From Pseudalkalibacillus sp051842935 (GTDB lineage: Bacteria > Bacillota > Bacilli > Bacillales > Fictibacillaceae), in NCBI RefSeq assembly GCF_051842935.1, contig NZ_JBPXRR010000004.1, positions 1 to 64,000 on the forward strand: DNA of 64,000 nucleotides, read 5' to 3'. The position numbers and the translations under genes are program-made. Positions 23,737 through 32,384 of the stretch are shown in pieces (positions within the stretch are counted from its first letter, which is position 1; every line of letters starts with the position of its first letter). A model generated the notes under the pieces. That model was not told the origin of the DNA. It saw only the letters and a program-made list of their open reading frames with translations, and made no database searches.

Positions 23737-26700
23737 TTGACAGGTCAACTCATTCAGTTTGGACGCCACCGCCAACGGAGAAGCTATGCAAGAATTAATG
23801 AAGTTTTGGAACTTCCAAACCTCATTGAAATCCAAACTTCCTCCTATCAATGGTTTCTTGATGAGGGTTTGAGAGAAATGTTCCACGACATTTCTCCAAT
23901 TGAGGATTTCACAGGTAACTTGGTGCTTGAATTTATCGATTATAGTTTAGGAGAGCCTAAGTATTCTGTCGAGGAGTCCAAAGAAAGGGACGTCACTTAT
24001 GCGGCGCCGCTTCGTGTTAAGGTACGCCTGATCAATAAAGAGACAGGCGAAGTGAAAGAGCAAGAGGTCTTCATGGGAGATTTCCCTCTTATGACGGACA
24101 CAGGAACATTCATTATCAACGGAGCAGAACGCGTAATCGTCTCACAGCTCGTCCGTTCACCGAGCGTTTATTATAATCAAAAATTGGACAAAAACGGCAA
24201 GAGAGGTTTCACAGCTACGGTAATTCCAAACCGAGGCGCTTGGTTAGAGCTTGAAACAGATGCGAAAGATGTCGTGCATGTTCGAATCGACCGTACTCGA
24301 AAAATACCGGTAACGGTCTTGTTGCGTGCATTAGGGTTCGGTTCTGATCAAGAAATCATCGATTTGCTAGGGGAAGATGAGTACCTACGTAATTCACTTG
24401 AGAAAGACAACACAGAAGGTACTGAAAAAGCGCTTCTTGAAATTTATGAGCGTTTACGTCCTGGAGAACCCCCTACAGTTGATAACGCAAAAAGTCTATT
24501 AGAGTCCCGTTTCTTTGATCCGAAACGATATGATCTTGCAAACGTTGGACGCTATAAGATCAATAAAAAGCTTCACATCAAAAACCGTCTTTTCAATCAG
24601 CGTTTGGCTGAAACGATTGCGGACCCTGAAACAGGGGAAGTCATCGCGGAAGAAGGAACGGTTCTTGATCGTCGATTGCTAGAGCGTATTCTACCTATGC
24701 TCGAAAACCAAGATTCATTTAAAGAAGTGACACCGGCTGGTGGTGTCATTGAAGATGAAACGATCCGTCTTCAGTCTATTAAAATATATTCACCTGTAGA
24801 AGGTGAAACCGATCAAGTCATCAACGTTATCGGAAATGGTGAGATCGATCGTACAATCAAGAATATTACGCCGGCTGATATCATTTCAGCAATCAACTAT
24901 TTCTTCAACCTATTGCATGGCGTCGGACTAACGGATGATATCGATCACTTAGGTAACCGTCGACTACGCTCAGTAGGTGAATTGTTGCAAAACCAATTCC
25001 GTATCGGACTTTCTCGTATGGAGCGTGTCGTACGTGAGCGTATGTCAATCCAGGATACGAATTCGATCACACCACAAGCGTTGATCAACATTCGTCCGGT
25101 TATCGCTTCTATCAAAGAGTTCTTCGGAAGCTCTCAGCTCTCTCAATTCATGGATCAAACGAATCCATTGGCAGAGCTGACACACAAACGTCGTCTTTCT
25201 GCACTAGGACCTGGTGGTCTGACGCGTGAACGTGCTGGATTTGAAGTGCGTGACGTTCACTATTCCCACTATGGACGTATGTGTCCGATCGAAACGCCGG
25301 AAGGTCCGAACATCGGACTGATCAACTCACTTTCAAGTTATGCGAAAGTGAATGAGTATGGTTTCATTGAAACGCCATACCGTCGTGTCGATCCTGAAAC
25401 AGGGAAAGTGACTGCGCAGATCGACTACTTGACTGCAGATGAGCAAGATAACTATGTTGTCGCTCAGGCAAATGCGAAACTAGGTGAAGATGGATCCTTC
25501 CTTGATGAGGAAGTCATCGCACGTTACCGTGATCAGAACACGATTGCAAAACGTGACAAGATCGACTATATGGATGTATCTCCTAAGCAGGTTGTCTCTG
25601 CAGCGACTGCATGTATCCCGTTCCTTGAAAATGACGACTCGAACCGTGCATTGATGGGTGCGAACATGCAACGACAAGCTGTACCGTTGATGGTACCGGA
25701 ATCACCGATTGTCGGTACAGGTATGGAACACGTCTCTGCAAAAGACTCTGGTGCTGCAGTCATCTGTAAGTACGAAGGAATTGTAGAGAAAGTATCTGCC
25801 GCTACGGTTTACGTGCGTCGTATTGAAACAGTCGACGGCAAGGAAGTAAAAGGCGACCTTGACCGCTATAACTTGATGAAATTCATCCGTTCCAACCAAG
25901 GAACATGTTATAACCAGAAGCCGATTGTAAGCGAGGGAGACCGCGTAACGAAAGGTGAAATCCTTGCAGACGGTCCTTCTATGGAAAAAGGCGAACTCGC
26001 ACTTGGTCGTAACGTACTCGTAGGATTCATGACCTGGGATGGTTACAACTATGAGGATGCGGTCATCATGAGCGAGCGTCTTGTGAAAGATGATGTTTAT
26101 ACTTCAATTCACATTGAAGAATATGAATCAGAAGCACGAGACACGAAACTTGGACCAGAAGAAATTACACGCGACATTCCGAACGTTGGTGAAGATGCGC
26201 TTAAGAATCTTGACGAACGCGGAATCATCCGTGTCGGTGCAGAAGTGAAAGACGGAGATATCCTAGTCGGTAAAGTAACGCCAAAAGGTGTAACAGAACT
26301 GACAGCTGAGGAACGTCTATTGCACGCGATCTTCGGAGAAAAAGCGCGTGAAGTACGAGACACTTCATTACGTGTACCGCACGGTGGAGATGGAATCGTA
26401 CACGATGTGAAAGTATTCAACCGTGAAGATGGGGATGAATTACCTCCAGGTGTGAATCAACTCGTACGTGCTTACATCGTACAGAAGCGTAAGATCCATG
26501 AAGGAGATAAGATGGCCGGCCGTCACGGAAACAAAGGTGTTATCTCTAGAATCCTACCTGAAGAAGATATGCCGTATCTTCCAGATGGAACGCCGATCGA
26601 TATCATGTTGAATCCTCTTGGGGTTCCATCTCGTATGAATATCGGTCAGGTATTGGAGCTTCACCTCGGAATGGCTGCTCGTGAATTGAACCTTCACATG

Positions 26701-27279
26701 GCTACGCCGGTATTTGATGGAGCGCGTGAAGAAGATGTTTGGGCAACGTTAGATGAAGCAGGCCTATCAAGAGATGGTAAGACAGTACTTTACGATGGTC
26801 GAACAGGAGAGCCGTTCGATAACCGTATCTCTGTCGGAGTCATGTATATGATCAAGCTTGCTCACATGGTAGACGATAAGCTACACGCTCGTTCTACTGG
26901 ACCTTACTCGCTTGTCACGCAACAACCACTTGGTGGTAAAGCGCAGTTCGGTGGACAACGTTTCGGTGAGATGGAGGTATGGGCACTTGAAGCATACGGT
27001 GCAGCATACACGCTCCAAGAGATCCTCACTGTCAAATCAGATGATGTTGTCGGCCGTGTGAAGACATATGAAGCGATTGTCAAAGGTGAAAACGTTCCTG
27101 AGCCTGGTGTTCCAGAATCATTCAAAGTCTTGATCAAAGAGCTTCAAAGTCTCGGTATGGATGTCAAGATGCTCACGAGTGACGAACAAGAAATCGAAAT
27201 GCGTGAGATTGATGAAGATGAGGAAAACCCTAACGATAAATTGAACTTGAACGTAGAAACCCAACCTGTCGGTGAATAA
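23737..27279 (+). CDS. rpoB: RNA polymerase beta subunit
   Basis: The 1180-residue subunit forms half of the catalytic cleft. It is collinear with B. subtilis RpoB. The rifampicin-binding cluster near residues 465-500 (GSSQLSQFMDQTNPLAELTH, then KRRLSALGPGG) keeps the wild-type Asp, His and Ser, so no classical resistance change is seen. KMAGRHGNKGVIS and the C-terminal GGKAQFGGQRFGEMEVWALE are conserved. TTG at 23737 gives MTGQLIQFG as in relatives; GTG at 23728 lies within GAGGGGTGA, the ribosome-binding site. Confidence 0.97.
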   Translation: MTGQLIQFGRHRQRRSYARINEVLELPNLIEIQTSSYQWFLDEGLREMFHDISPIEDFTGNLVLEFIDYSLGEPKYSVEESKERDVTYAAPLRVKVRLINKETGEVKEQEVFMGDFPLMTDTGTFIINGAERVIVSQLVRSPSVYYNQKLDKNGKRGFTATVIPNRGAWLELETDAKDVVHVRIDRTRKIPVTVLLRALGFGSDQEIIDLLGEDEYLRNSLEKDNTEGTEKALLEIYERLRPGEPPTVDNAKSLLESRFFDPKRYDLANVGRYKINKKLHIKNRLFNQRLAETIADPETGEVIAEEGTVLDRRLLERILPMLENQDSFKEVTPAGGVIEDETIRLQSIKIYSPVEGETDQVINVIGNGEIDRTIKNITPADIISAINYFFNLLHGVGLTDDIDHLGNRRLRSVGELLQNQFRIGLSRMERVVRERMSIQDTNSITPQALINIRPVIASIKEFFGSSQLSQFMDQTNPLAELTHKRRLSALGPGGLTRERAGFEVRDVHYSHYGRMCPIETPEGPNIGLINSLSSYAKVNEYGFIETPYRRVDPETGKVTAQIDYLTADEQDNYVVAQANAKLGEDGSFLDEEVIARYRDQNTIAKRDKIDYMDVSPKQVVSAATACIPFLENDDSNRALMGANMQRQAVPLMVPESPIVGTGMEHVSAKDSGAAVICKYEGIVEKVSAATVYVRRIETVDGKEVKGDLDRYNLMKFIRSNQGTCYNQKPIVSEGDRVTKGEILADGPSMEKGELALGRNVLVGFMTWDGYNYEDAVIMSERLVKDDVYTSIHIEEYESEARDTKLGPEEITRDIPNVGEDALKNLDERGIIRVGAEVKDGDILVGKVTPKGVTELTAEERLLHAIFGEKAREVRDTSLRVPHGGDGIVHDVKVFNREDGDELPPGVNQLVRAYIVQKRKIHEGDKMAGRHGNKGVISRILPEEDMPYLPDGTPIDIMLNPLGVPSRMNIGQVLELHLGMAARELNLHMATPVFDGAREEDVWATLDEAGLSRDGKTVLYDGRTGEPFDNRISVGVMYMIKLAHMVDDKLHARSTGPYSLVTQQPLGGKAQFGGQRFGEMEVWALEAYGAAYTLQEILTVKSDDVVGRVKTYEAIVKGENVPEPGVPESFKVLIKELQSLGMDVKMLTSDEQEIEMREIDEDEENPNDKLNLNVETQPVGE

Positions 27280-27314
27280 GGGTATAGCAGCATATCATAA
27301 GGGAGGTAGACCCC

Positions 27315-30300
27315 TTGATCGATGTAAATAACTTTGAGTATATGAAAATAGGTCTTGCTTCACCTGATAAGATCCGCTCTTGGTCACGCGGTGAAGTTAA
27401 GAAGCCGGAAACGATCAACTATCGTACATTGAAGCCTGAAAAAGATGGGCTTTTCTGTGAAAGAATCTTCGGTCCTCAAAAAGACTGGGAGTGTCACTGT
27501 GGAAAATACAAGCGCGTCCGTTATAAGGGCGTCGTTTGTGACCGCTGTGGTGTAGAAGTGACTCGAGCAAAAGTTCGACGTGAGCGCATGGGGCACATTG
27601 AACTAGCTGCTCCTGTTTCTCACATTTGGTATTTCAAAGGTATTCCTAGCCGTATGGGTCTCGTATTGGATATGTCTCCAAGAGCGTTGGAAGAAGTCAT
27701 CTACTTCGCTTCTTGGGTCGTAACCGAACCAGGTGAGACACCACTCGAAAAGAAACAATTGCTATCTGAAAAAGAATACCGTGCGTACCGTGAAAAATAT
27801 GGTCAAGGATTCACTGCACAAATGGGTGCGGAATCCATCAAAAAACTACTCGCAGACATCGACCTTGATAAAGAAGTCGAAGTTCTGAAAGAAGAGTTGA
27901 AGACGGCACAAGGACAAAGAAGAACACGTGCCATCAAGCGTCTTGAAGTTCTAGAAGCTTTCCGTCACTCTGGAAACCTGACTTCATGGATGATCTTGGA
28001 CGTACTTCCAGTCATCCCGCCTGAATTGCGACCGATGGTCCAATTAGATGGTGGACGTTTCGCTACTTCTGACTTGAATGACCTATACCGTCGTGTCATC
28101 AACCGTAACAACCGTTTGAAGCGTCTATTGGACCTTGGTGCACCGAACATCATCGTTCAAAACGAAAAACGTATGTTGCAAGAAGCAGTCGATGCATTGA
28201 TTGACAACGGTCGTCGTGGTCGACCTGTCACTGGACCAGGAAACCGTCCATTGAAGTCCCTTTCTCACATGTTGAAAGGTAAACAAGGTCGTTTCCGTCA
28301 AAACCTTCTCGGTAAACGTGTCGACTACTCTGGTCGTTCCGTTATCGTCGTAGGGCCAAACTTGAAAATGTACCAATGTGGACTACCAAAAGAAATGGCG
28401 CTTGAGCTGTTCAAGCCATTCGTCATGAAAGAATTGGTCAGCAAAGGCTTGGCACACAACATCAAGAGTGCAAAACGTAAAGTTGAACGTGTTCAACCGG
28501 AAGTTTGGGATGTACTTGAAGAAGTCATCAAAGAACATCCAGTTCTCTTGAACCGTGCACCAACGCTTCACCGTTTGGGAATTCAAGCGTTCGAACCGAC
28601 ATTGGTCGAAGGACGCGCGATCCGTCTTCACCCGCTTGTTTGTACAGCGTACAACGCGGACTTTGACGGTGACCAAATGGCTGTCCACGTTCCATTATCA
28701 GCAGAAGCACAAGCGGAAGCTCGCTTGCTCATGCTTGCTGCGCAGAACATCCTGAACCCGAAAGATGGTAAACCGGTCGTTACACCTTCACAGGATATGG
28801 TATTAGGTAACTACTACCTGACTCTTGAAAGAAAAGAAGCGATTGGTGAAGGAATGGTCGTCAACGACACGAATGAAGCGCTCACTGCATACCAAAATGG
28901 ATATGTACACCTTCATACGCGTGTTGCGATTCCAGCAAAAGCACTCGGTAAAGGATCGTTTACTGAAGAGCAAAATCGCAAATTATTGATTACTACGGTT
29001 GGTAAGTTGATCTTCAACGAAATCTTGCCTCCGTCATTCCCATACATCAATGAACCGACAGAATATAACTTGGAAGTTGCGACTCCTGAGAAGTACTTCG
29101 TCGATCCGACAGTTGATGTAAAAGAAGAAATCAACAGCCGTGAGCTCATCACACCTTTCAAAAAAGGTATATTAGGTAAAATCATCGCTGAGGTATTCAA
29201 GCGATTCAAGATCACTGAAACCTCTAAGATGCTAGACCGTATGAAGGACCTTGGATTCAAGTATGCAACGAAAGCAGGTATTACAGTTGGTGTATCTGAC
29301 ATCGTTGTCCTTGCTGAGAAGAAGGAAATCCTTGAAGAGGCGGAAGAGAAAGTAACGAAAGTTATGCAACAATTCCGCAGAGGTTTGATTACGGAAGAAG
29401 AACGTTATGACCGCATCATTTCGATTTGGAGTAATGCGAAAGATGTCATTCAGGAGAAACTGATGGTTTCCTTGGATCCATATAACCCGATCTTCATGAT
29501 GAGTGACTCCGGTGCCCGTGGTAACGCATCAAACTTCACTCAGCTTGCAGGTATGCGTGGACTCATGGCGAACCCGGCTGGTCGAATCATCGAACTTCCG
29601 ATCAAGTCCAGCTTCCGTGAAGGTCTGACGGTACTTGAATACTTCATTTCCACTCACGGTGCGCGTAAAGGTCTTGCCGATACAGCACTTAAGACAGCTG
29701 ACTCAGGTTACCTGACTCGTCGTCTTGTAGACGTGGCACAGGATGTCATCGTCCGTGAAAAAGATTGTGGAACAGACCGTGGACTTACGGTCAAAGCGAT
29801 CAAAGAAGGAAATGAAGTCATTGAACCGCTTGATGAGCGTCTCGTTGGACGTGTTGCGTTCAAGACGATCCATCATCCGGAAAACGATTCTGTCGTCGTT
29901 GGTCGTAATGACCTGATTACAGAAGATATCGCGAAAGAAATCATCGATCTTGGAATCGAAGAAGTCGTCATCCGTTCAGCATTTACATGTAACACGCGCC
30001 ACGGCGTATGTAAGCTTTGCTACGGACGTAACCTTGCAACCGGTTCTGAAGTGGAAGTTGGAGAAGCAGTCGGAATCATCGCTGCACAATCCATCGGTGA
30101 GCCAGGTACACAGCTTACGATGCGTACATTCCACACAGGTGGGGTTGCTGGAGACGACATCACACAAGGTCTTCCGCGTATCCAAGAATTGTTCGAAGCG
30201 CGTAACCCTAAAGGTCAAGCTGTCATTTCTGAACTTGACGGAACGGTTACTGCAATCAATGAAGTTCGTGAAAAACGCGAAATCACCGTACAAGGTGAAG

Positions 30301-30938
30301 CGGAATCACGAAACTACACAATCCCATACGGTGCCCGCATAAAGGTAAAAGTGGACGATCAGATCGTCGCTGGTCAAGAACTGACAGAAGGTTCCATCGA
30401 TCCGAAAGAATTGATGAAAGTTTCCGGCGTAGACGCTGTTCAAAACTACCTGTTGCGTGAAGTTCAAAAGGTATACCGTATGCAAGGGGTTGAAATCGGC
30501 GATAAGCACGTCGAGGTAATGGTTCGTCAAATGATGCGTAAGATCCGTGTCATCGAAGCAGGAGATACGAAAGTTCTTCCGGGATCACTCGTCGACATCA
30601 ACAATTTCACTGACGTCAACACAGGTGTTCTATTGGAAGGCGGCCAACCGGCTACCGGTCGACCGATCTTGCTCGGTATCACGAAAGCATCTCTTGAGAC
30701 AGAATCATTCTTGTCTGCTGCATCCTTCCAGGAAACGACAAGAGTTCTTACAGACGCAGCCATCAAAGGTAAGCGTGATGAATTACTCGGCTTGAAAGAG
30801 AATGTCATCATCGGTAAACTAGTACCTGCAGGAACGGGTATGTCGCGATACCGCAACATCGTTCCATCCGGGGAAAGTTCCGAAGTGGAAGCGAATGAAG
30901 AAGCAGTCGTGACGGAAGAACTCGTTACACAAGATTAA
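27315..30938 (+). CDS. rpoC: RNA polymerase beta' subunit
   Basis: The 1207-residue subunit carries the catalytic magnesium site NADFDGDQMAVH near residue 450. The N-terminal zinc ribbon CHCGKYKRVRYKGVVCDRCG is near residue 60, and the second zinc site CNTRHGVCKLCYGR is near 895; the trigger-loop region QSIGEPGTQLTMRTFHTGG follows. rpoC is separate from rpoB, unlike some lineages with a fusion. TTG at 27315 follows AAGGGAGGTAG. Confidence 0.97.
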   Translation: MIDVNNFEYMKIGLASPDKIRSWSRGEVKKPETINYRTLKPEKDGLFCERIFGPQKDWECHCGKYKRVRYKGVVCDRCGVEVTRAKVRRERMGHIELAAPVSHIWYFKGIPSRMGLVLDMSPRALEEVIYFASWVVTEPGETPLEKKQLLSEKEYRAYREKYGQGFTAQMGAESIKKLLADIDLDKEVEVLKEELKTAQGQRRTRAIKRLEVLEAFRHSGNLTSWMILDVLPVIPPELRPMVQLDGGRFATSDLNDLYRRVINRNNRLKRLLDLGAPNIIVQNEKRMLQEAVDALIDNGRRGRPVTGPGNRPLKSLSHMLKGKQGRFRQNLLGKRVDYSGRSVIVVGPNLKMYQCGLPKEMALELFKPFVMKELVSKGLAHNIKSAKRKVERVQPEVWDVLEEVIKEHPVLLNRAPTLHRLGIQAFEPTLVEGRAIRLHPLVCTAYNADFDGDQMAVHVPLSAEAQAEARLLMLAAQNILNPKDGKPVVTPSQDMVLGNYYLTLERKEAIGEGMVVNDTNEALTAYQNGYVHLHTRVAIPAKALGKGSFTEEQNRKLLITTVGKLIFNEILPPSFPYINEPTEYNLEVATPEKYFVDPTVDVKEEINSRELITPFKKGILGKIIAEVFKRFKITETSKMLDRMKDLGFKYATKAGITVGVSDIVVLAEKKEILEEAEEKVTKVMQQFRRGLITEEERYDRIISIWSNAKDVIQEKLMVSLDPYNPIFMMSDSGARGNASNFTQLAGMRGLMANPAGRIIELPIKSSFREGLTVLEYFISTHGARKGLADTALKTADSGYLTRRLVDVAQDVIVREKDCGTDRGLTVKAIKEGNEVIEPLDERLVGRVAFKTIHHPENDSVVVGRNDLITEDIAKEIIDLGIEEVVIRSAFTCNTRHGVCKLCYGRNLATGSEVEVGEAVGIIAAQSIGEPGTQLTMRTFHTGGVAGDDITQGLPRIQELFEARNPKGQAVISELDGTVTAINEVREKREITVQGEAESRNYTIPYGARIKVKVDDQIVAGQELTEGSIDPKELMKVSGVDAVQNYLLREVQKVYRMQGVEIGDKHVEVMVRQMMRKIRVIEAGDTKVLPGSLVDINNFTDVNTGVLLEGGQPATGRPILLGITKASLETESFLSAASFQETTRVLTDAAIKGKRDELLGLKENVIIGKLVPAGTGMSRYRNIVPSGESSEVEANEEAVVTEELVTQD

Positions 30939-30948
30939 TAAAGTGTTG

Positions 30949-30977
30949 TTGACAACATTTTTCGATTTTGATAATAT
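30949..30977 (+). promoter_or_regulatory. Promoter of rplGB and the str operon
   Basis: TTGACA (30949-30954) and TAATAT (30972-30977), 17 bases apart, lie 11 bases after the rpoC stop and 50 bases before rplGB. Confidence 0.8.
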
Positions 30978-31028
30978 AACGTAGTGCTTCCATCTAAAAC
31001 CTGTAGCTTTGGAGGATATCAAAACCAA

Positions 31029-31277
31029 ATGTCTTATGAAAAAGTAATGCAGGCGACAAATGTTATTGTTGGCACAAAGCAAACAATAAAAGCCCTTCAG
31101 AATGGGGAAGTGAAAGAGCTAATCGTTGCGGATGATGCAGATCAGCGTGTAACGAATAAAGTCGTTCACATCGCAAAAGAGAAAAGCGTTCCTGTCTCAA
31201 ACGTCGAATCTATGAAAAAGCTTGGAAAAGCTTGTGGAATCGATGTCGGGGCTGCAACGGTTGCGATAATAGGATAA
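31029..31277 (+). CDS. rplGB: L7Ae-like ribosome-associated protein (YbxF)
   Basis: The 82-residue protein of the L7Ae/L30e family binds kink-turn RNA. VIVGTKQTIKAL (about 11-22) and SMKKLGKACGIDVGAATVAII are typical. In B. subtilis YbxF is associated with ribosomes; its exact task is unsettled. ATG at 31029 follows GGAGGA at a slightly long spacing; the upstream in-frame ATG at 30984 is less likely. It heads the str operon. Confidence 0.9.
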   Translation: MSYEKVMQATNVIVGTKQTIKALQNGEVKELIVADDADQRVTNKVVHIAKEKSVPVSNVESMKKLGKACGIDVGAATVAIIG

Positions 31278-31281
31278 AATG

Positions 31282-31320
31282 TTTTTGCCGGGGCGGTCCC
31301 CGCCCTGGGCAAAAACTTTA
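31282..31320 (+). terminator. Strong hairpin between rplGB and rpsL
   Basis: TTTTTGCCGGGGCGG pairs with CCGCCCTGGGCAAAAA across a three-base loop, giving about 14 base pairs with one mismatch. The downstream stretch CTTTATTTTG is only moderately T-rich. It may reduce transcription into rpsL or be a protein-binding leader. Its arms start and end in T and A runs, so it could act in both directions. Confidence 0.6.
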
Positions 31321-31389
31321 TTTTGTCCAAAAATGAACCACCTGGATGTGTGGGCTAGGAATACGAAGAAAGAAGGGAGGATAAACAGA

Positions 31390-31812
31390 ATGCCTACTAT
31401 TAACCAATTAGTACGTAAAGGTCGTCACTCAAAAGGTAAAAAGTCTGACTCACCAGCATTGAACAAAGGTTACAACAGCTTCAAGAAAGCGAACACTGAC
31501 CTTTCTTCTCCACAAAAACGTGGTGTTTGTACACGTGTTGGTACAATGACGCCTAAGAAACCGAACTCTGCACTACGTAAATACGCGCGTGTTCGTTTGA
31601 CTAACCAGATTGAAGTTACAGCTTACATTCCTGGAATTGGTCACAACCTACAAGAACACAGTGTTGTATTGATCCGCGGAGGTCGTGTTAAGGACTTACC
31701 AGGGGTACGTTACCACATCGTTCGTGGTGCGCTTGACACTGCTGGAGTCAATGACCGTCGTCAAGGTCGTTCTAAGTATGGAACGAAGAAACCTAAAGAT
31801 GAAAAGAAATAA
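31390..31812 (+). CDS. rpsL: Ribosomal protein S12
   Basis: The 140-residue protein lies at the decoding centre. TPKKPNSALRK (near residue 54) and the later GRVKDLPGVRYH are conserved and show no classical streptomycin-resistance change. ATG at 31390 follows GAAGGGAGG; an in-frame ATG 111 bases upstream overlaps the hairpin after rplGB and gives an unrelated extension. Confidence 0.97.
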   Translation: MPTINQLVRKGRHSKGKKSDSPALNKGYNSFKKANTDLSSPQKRGVCTRVGTMTPKKPNSALRKYARVRLTNQIEVTAYIPGIGHNLQEHSVVLIRGGRVKDLPGVRYHIVRGALDTAGVNDRRQGRSKYGTKKPKDEKK

Positions 31813-31860
31813 GCTGATAGCTTAATCCAATAGGAACAATTTAAGGAAGGAGGGGACCAC

Positions 31861-32331
31861 ATGCCTCGTAAAGGACCTGTAGAACGTCGTGATGTATTAC
31901 CAGATCCAATTTATAAATCTAAGCTTGTGACACGCCTAATCAACAAAATCATGGTTGATGGAAAAAGAGGTGTAGCGCAAAAGCTTCTATATAATGCATT
32001 CAACATCGTTCAAGAGAAAACGAACCAAGATCCAATGGAAGTACTTGATCAAGCACTTAAGAACATCATGCCAGTTCTTGAAGTAAGAGCTCGCCGTGTC
32101 GGTGGTGCAAACTATCAAGTACCAGTTGAAGTACGCCCTGAGCGTCGTTCAACACTTGGACTTCGTTGGTTGGTAAACTACTCTCGTCTTCGTGGTGAAA
32201 AGACCATGGAAGAGCGCTTGGCTTACGAAATCATGGATGCTGCAAACAACACTGGTGCATCTGTGAAGAAGCGTGAAGACATGCATAAGATGGCTGAAGC
32301 GAACAAAGCATTCGCTCACTATCGTTGGTAA
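31861..32331 (+). CDS. rpsG: Ribosomal protein S7
   Basis: The 156-residue protein nucleates the head of the 30S subunit and contacts the E and P sites. MPRKGPVERRDVLPDP and the C-terminal MAEANKAFAHYRW are standard. AAGGAAGGAGGGG precedes the ATG. In many bacteria S7 represses the str operon; whether that holds here cannot be read from the sequence. Confidence 0.97.
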   Translation: MPRKGPVERRDVLPDPIYKSKLVTRLINKIMVDGKRGVAQKLLYNAFNIVQEKTNQDPMEVLDQALKNIMPVLEVRARRVGGANYQVPVEVRPERRSTLGLRWLVNYSRLRGEKTMEERLAYEIMDAANNTGASVKKREDMHKMAEANKAFAHYRW

Positions 32332-32384
32332 GATCTACTTTATAAAAAACTATCAATCCCATTTTAGGAAGGAGAAAGACCCAA

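Noticed and set aside
23737..30938. Rifampicin- or other drug-resistance changes in rpoB or rpoC
   Set aside because: The rifampicin-binding cluster and the catalytic motifs read as wild type by eye.
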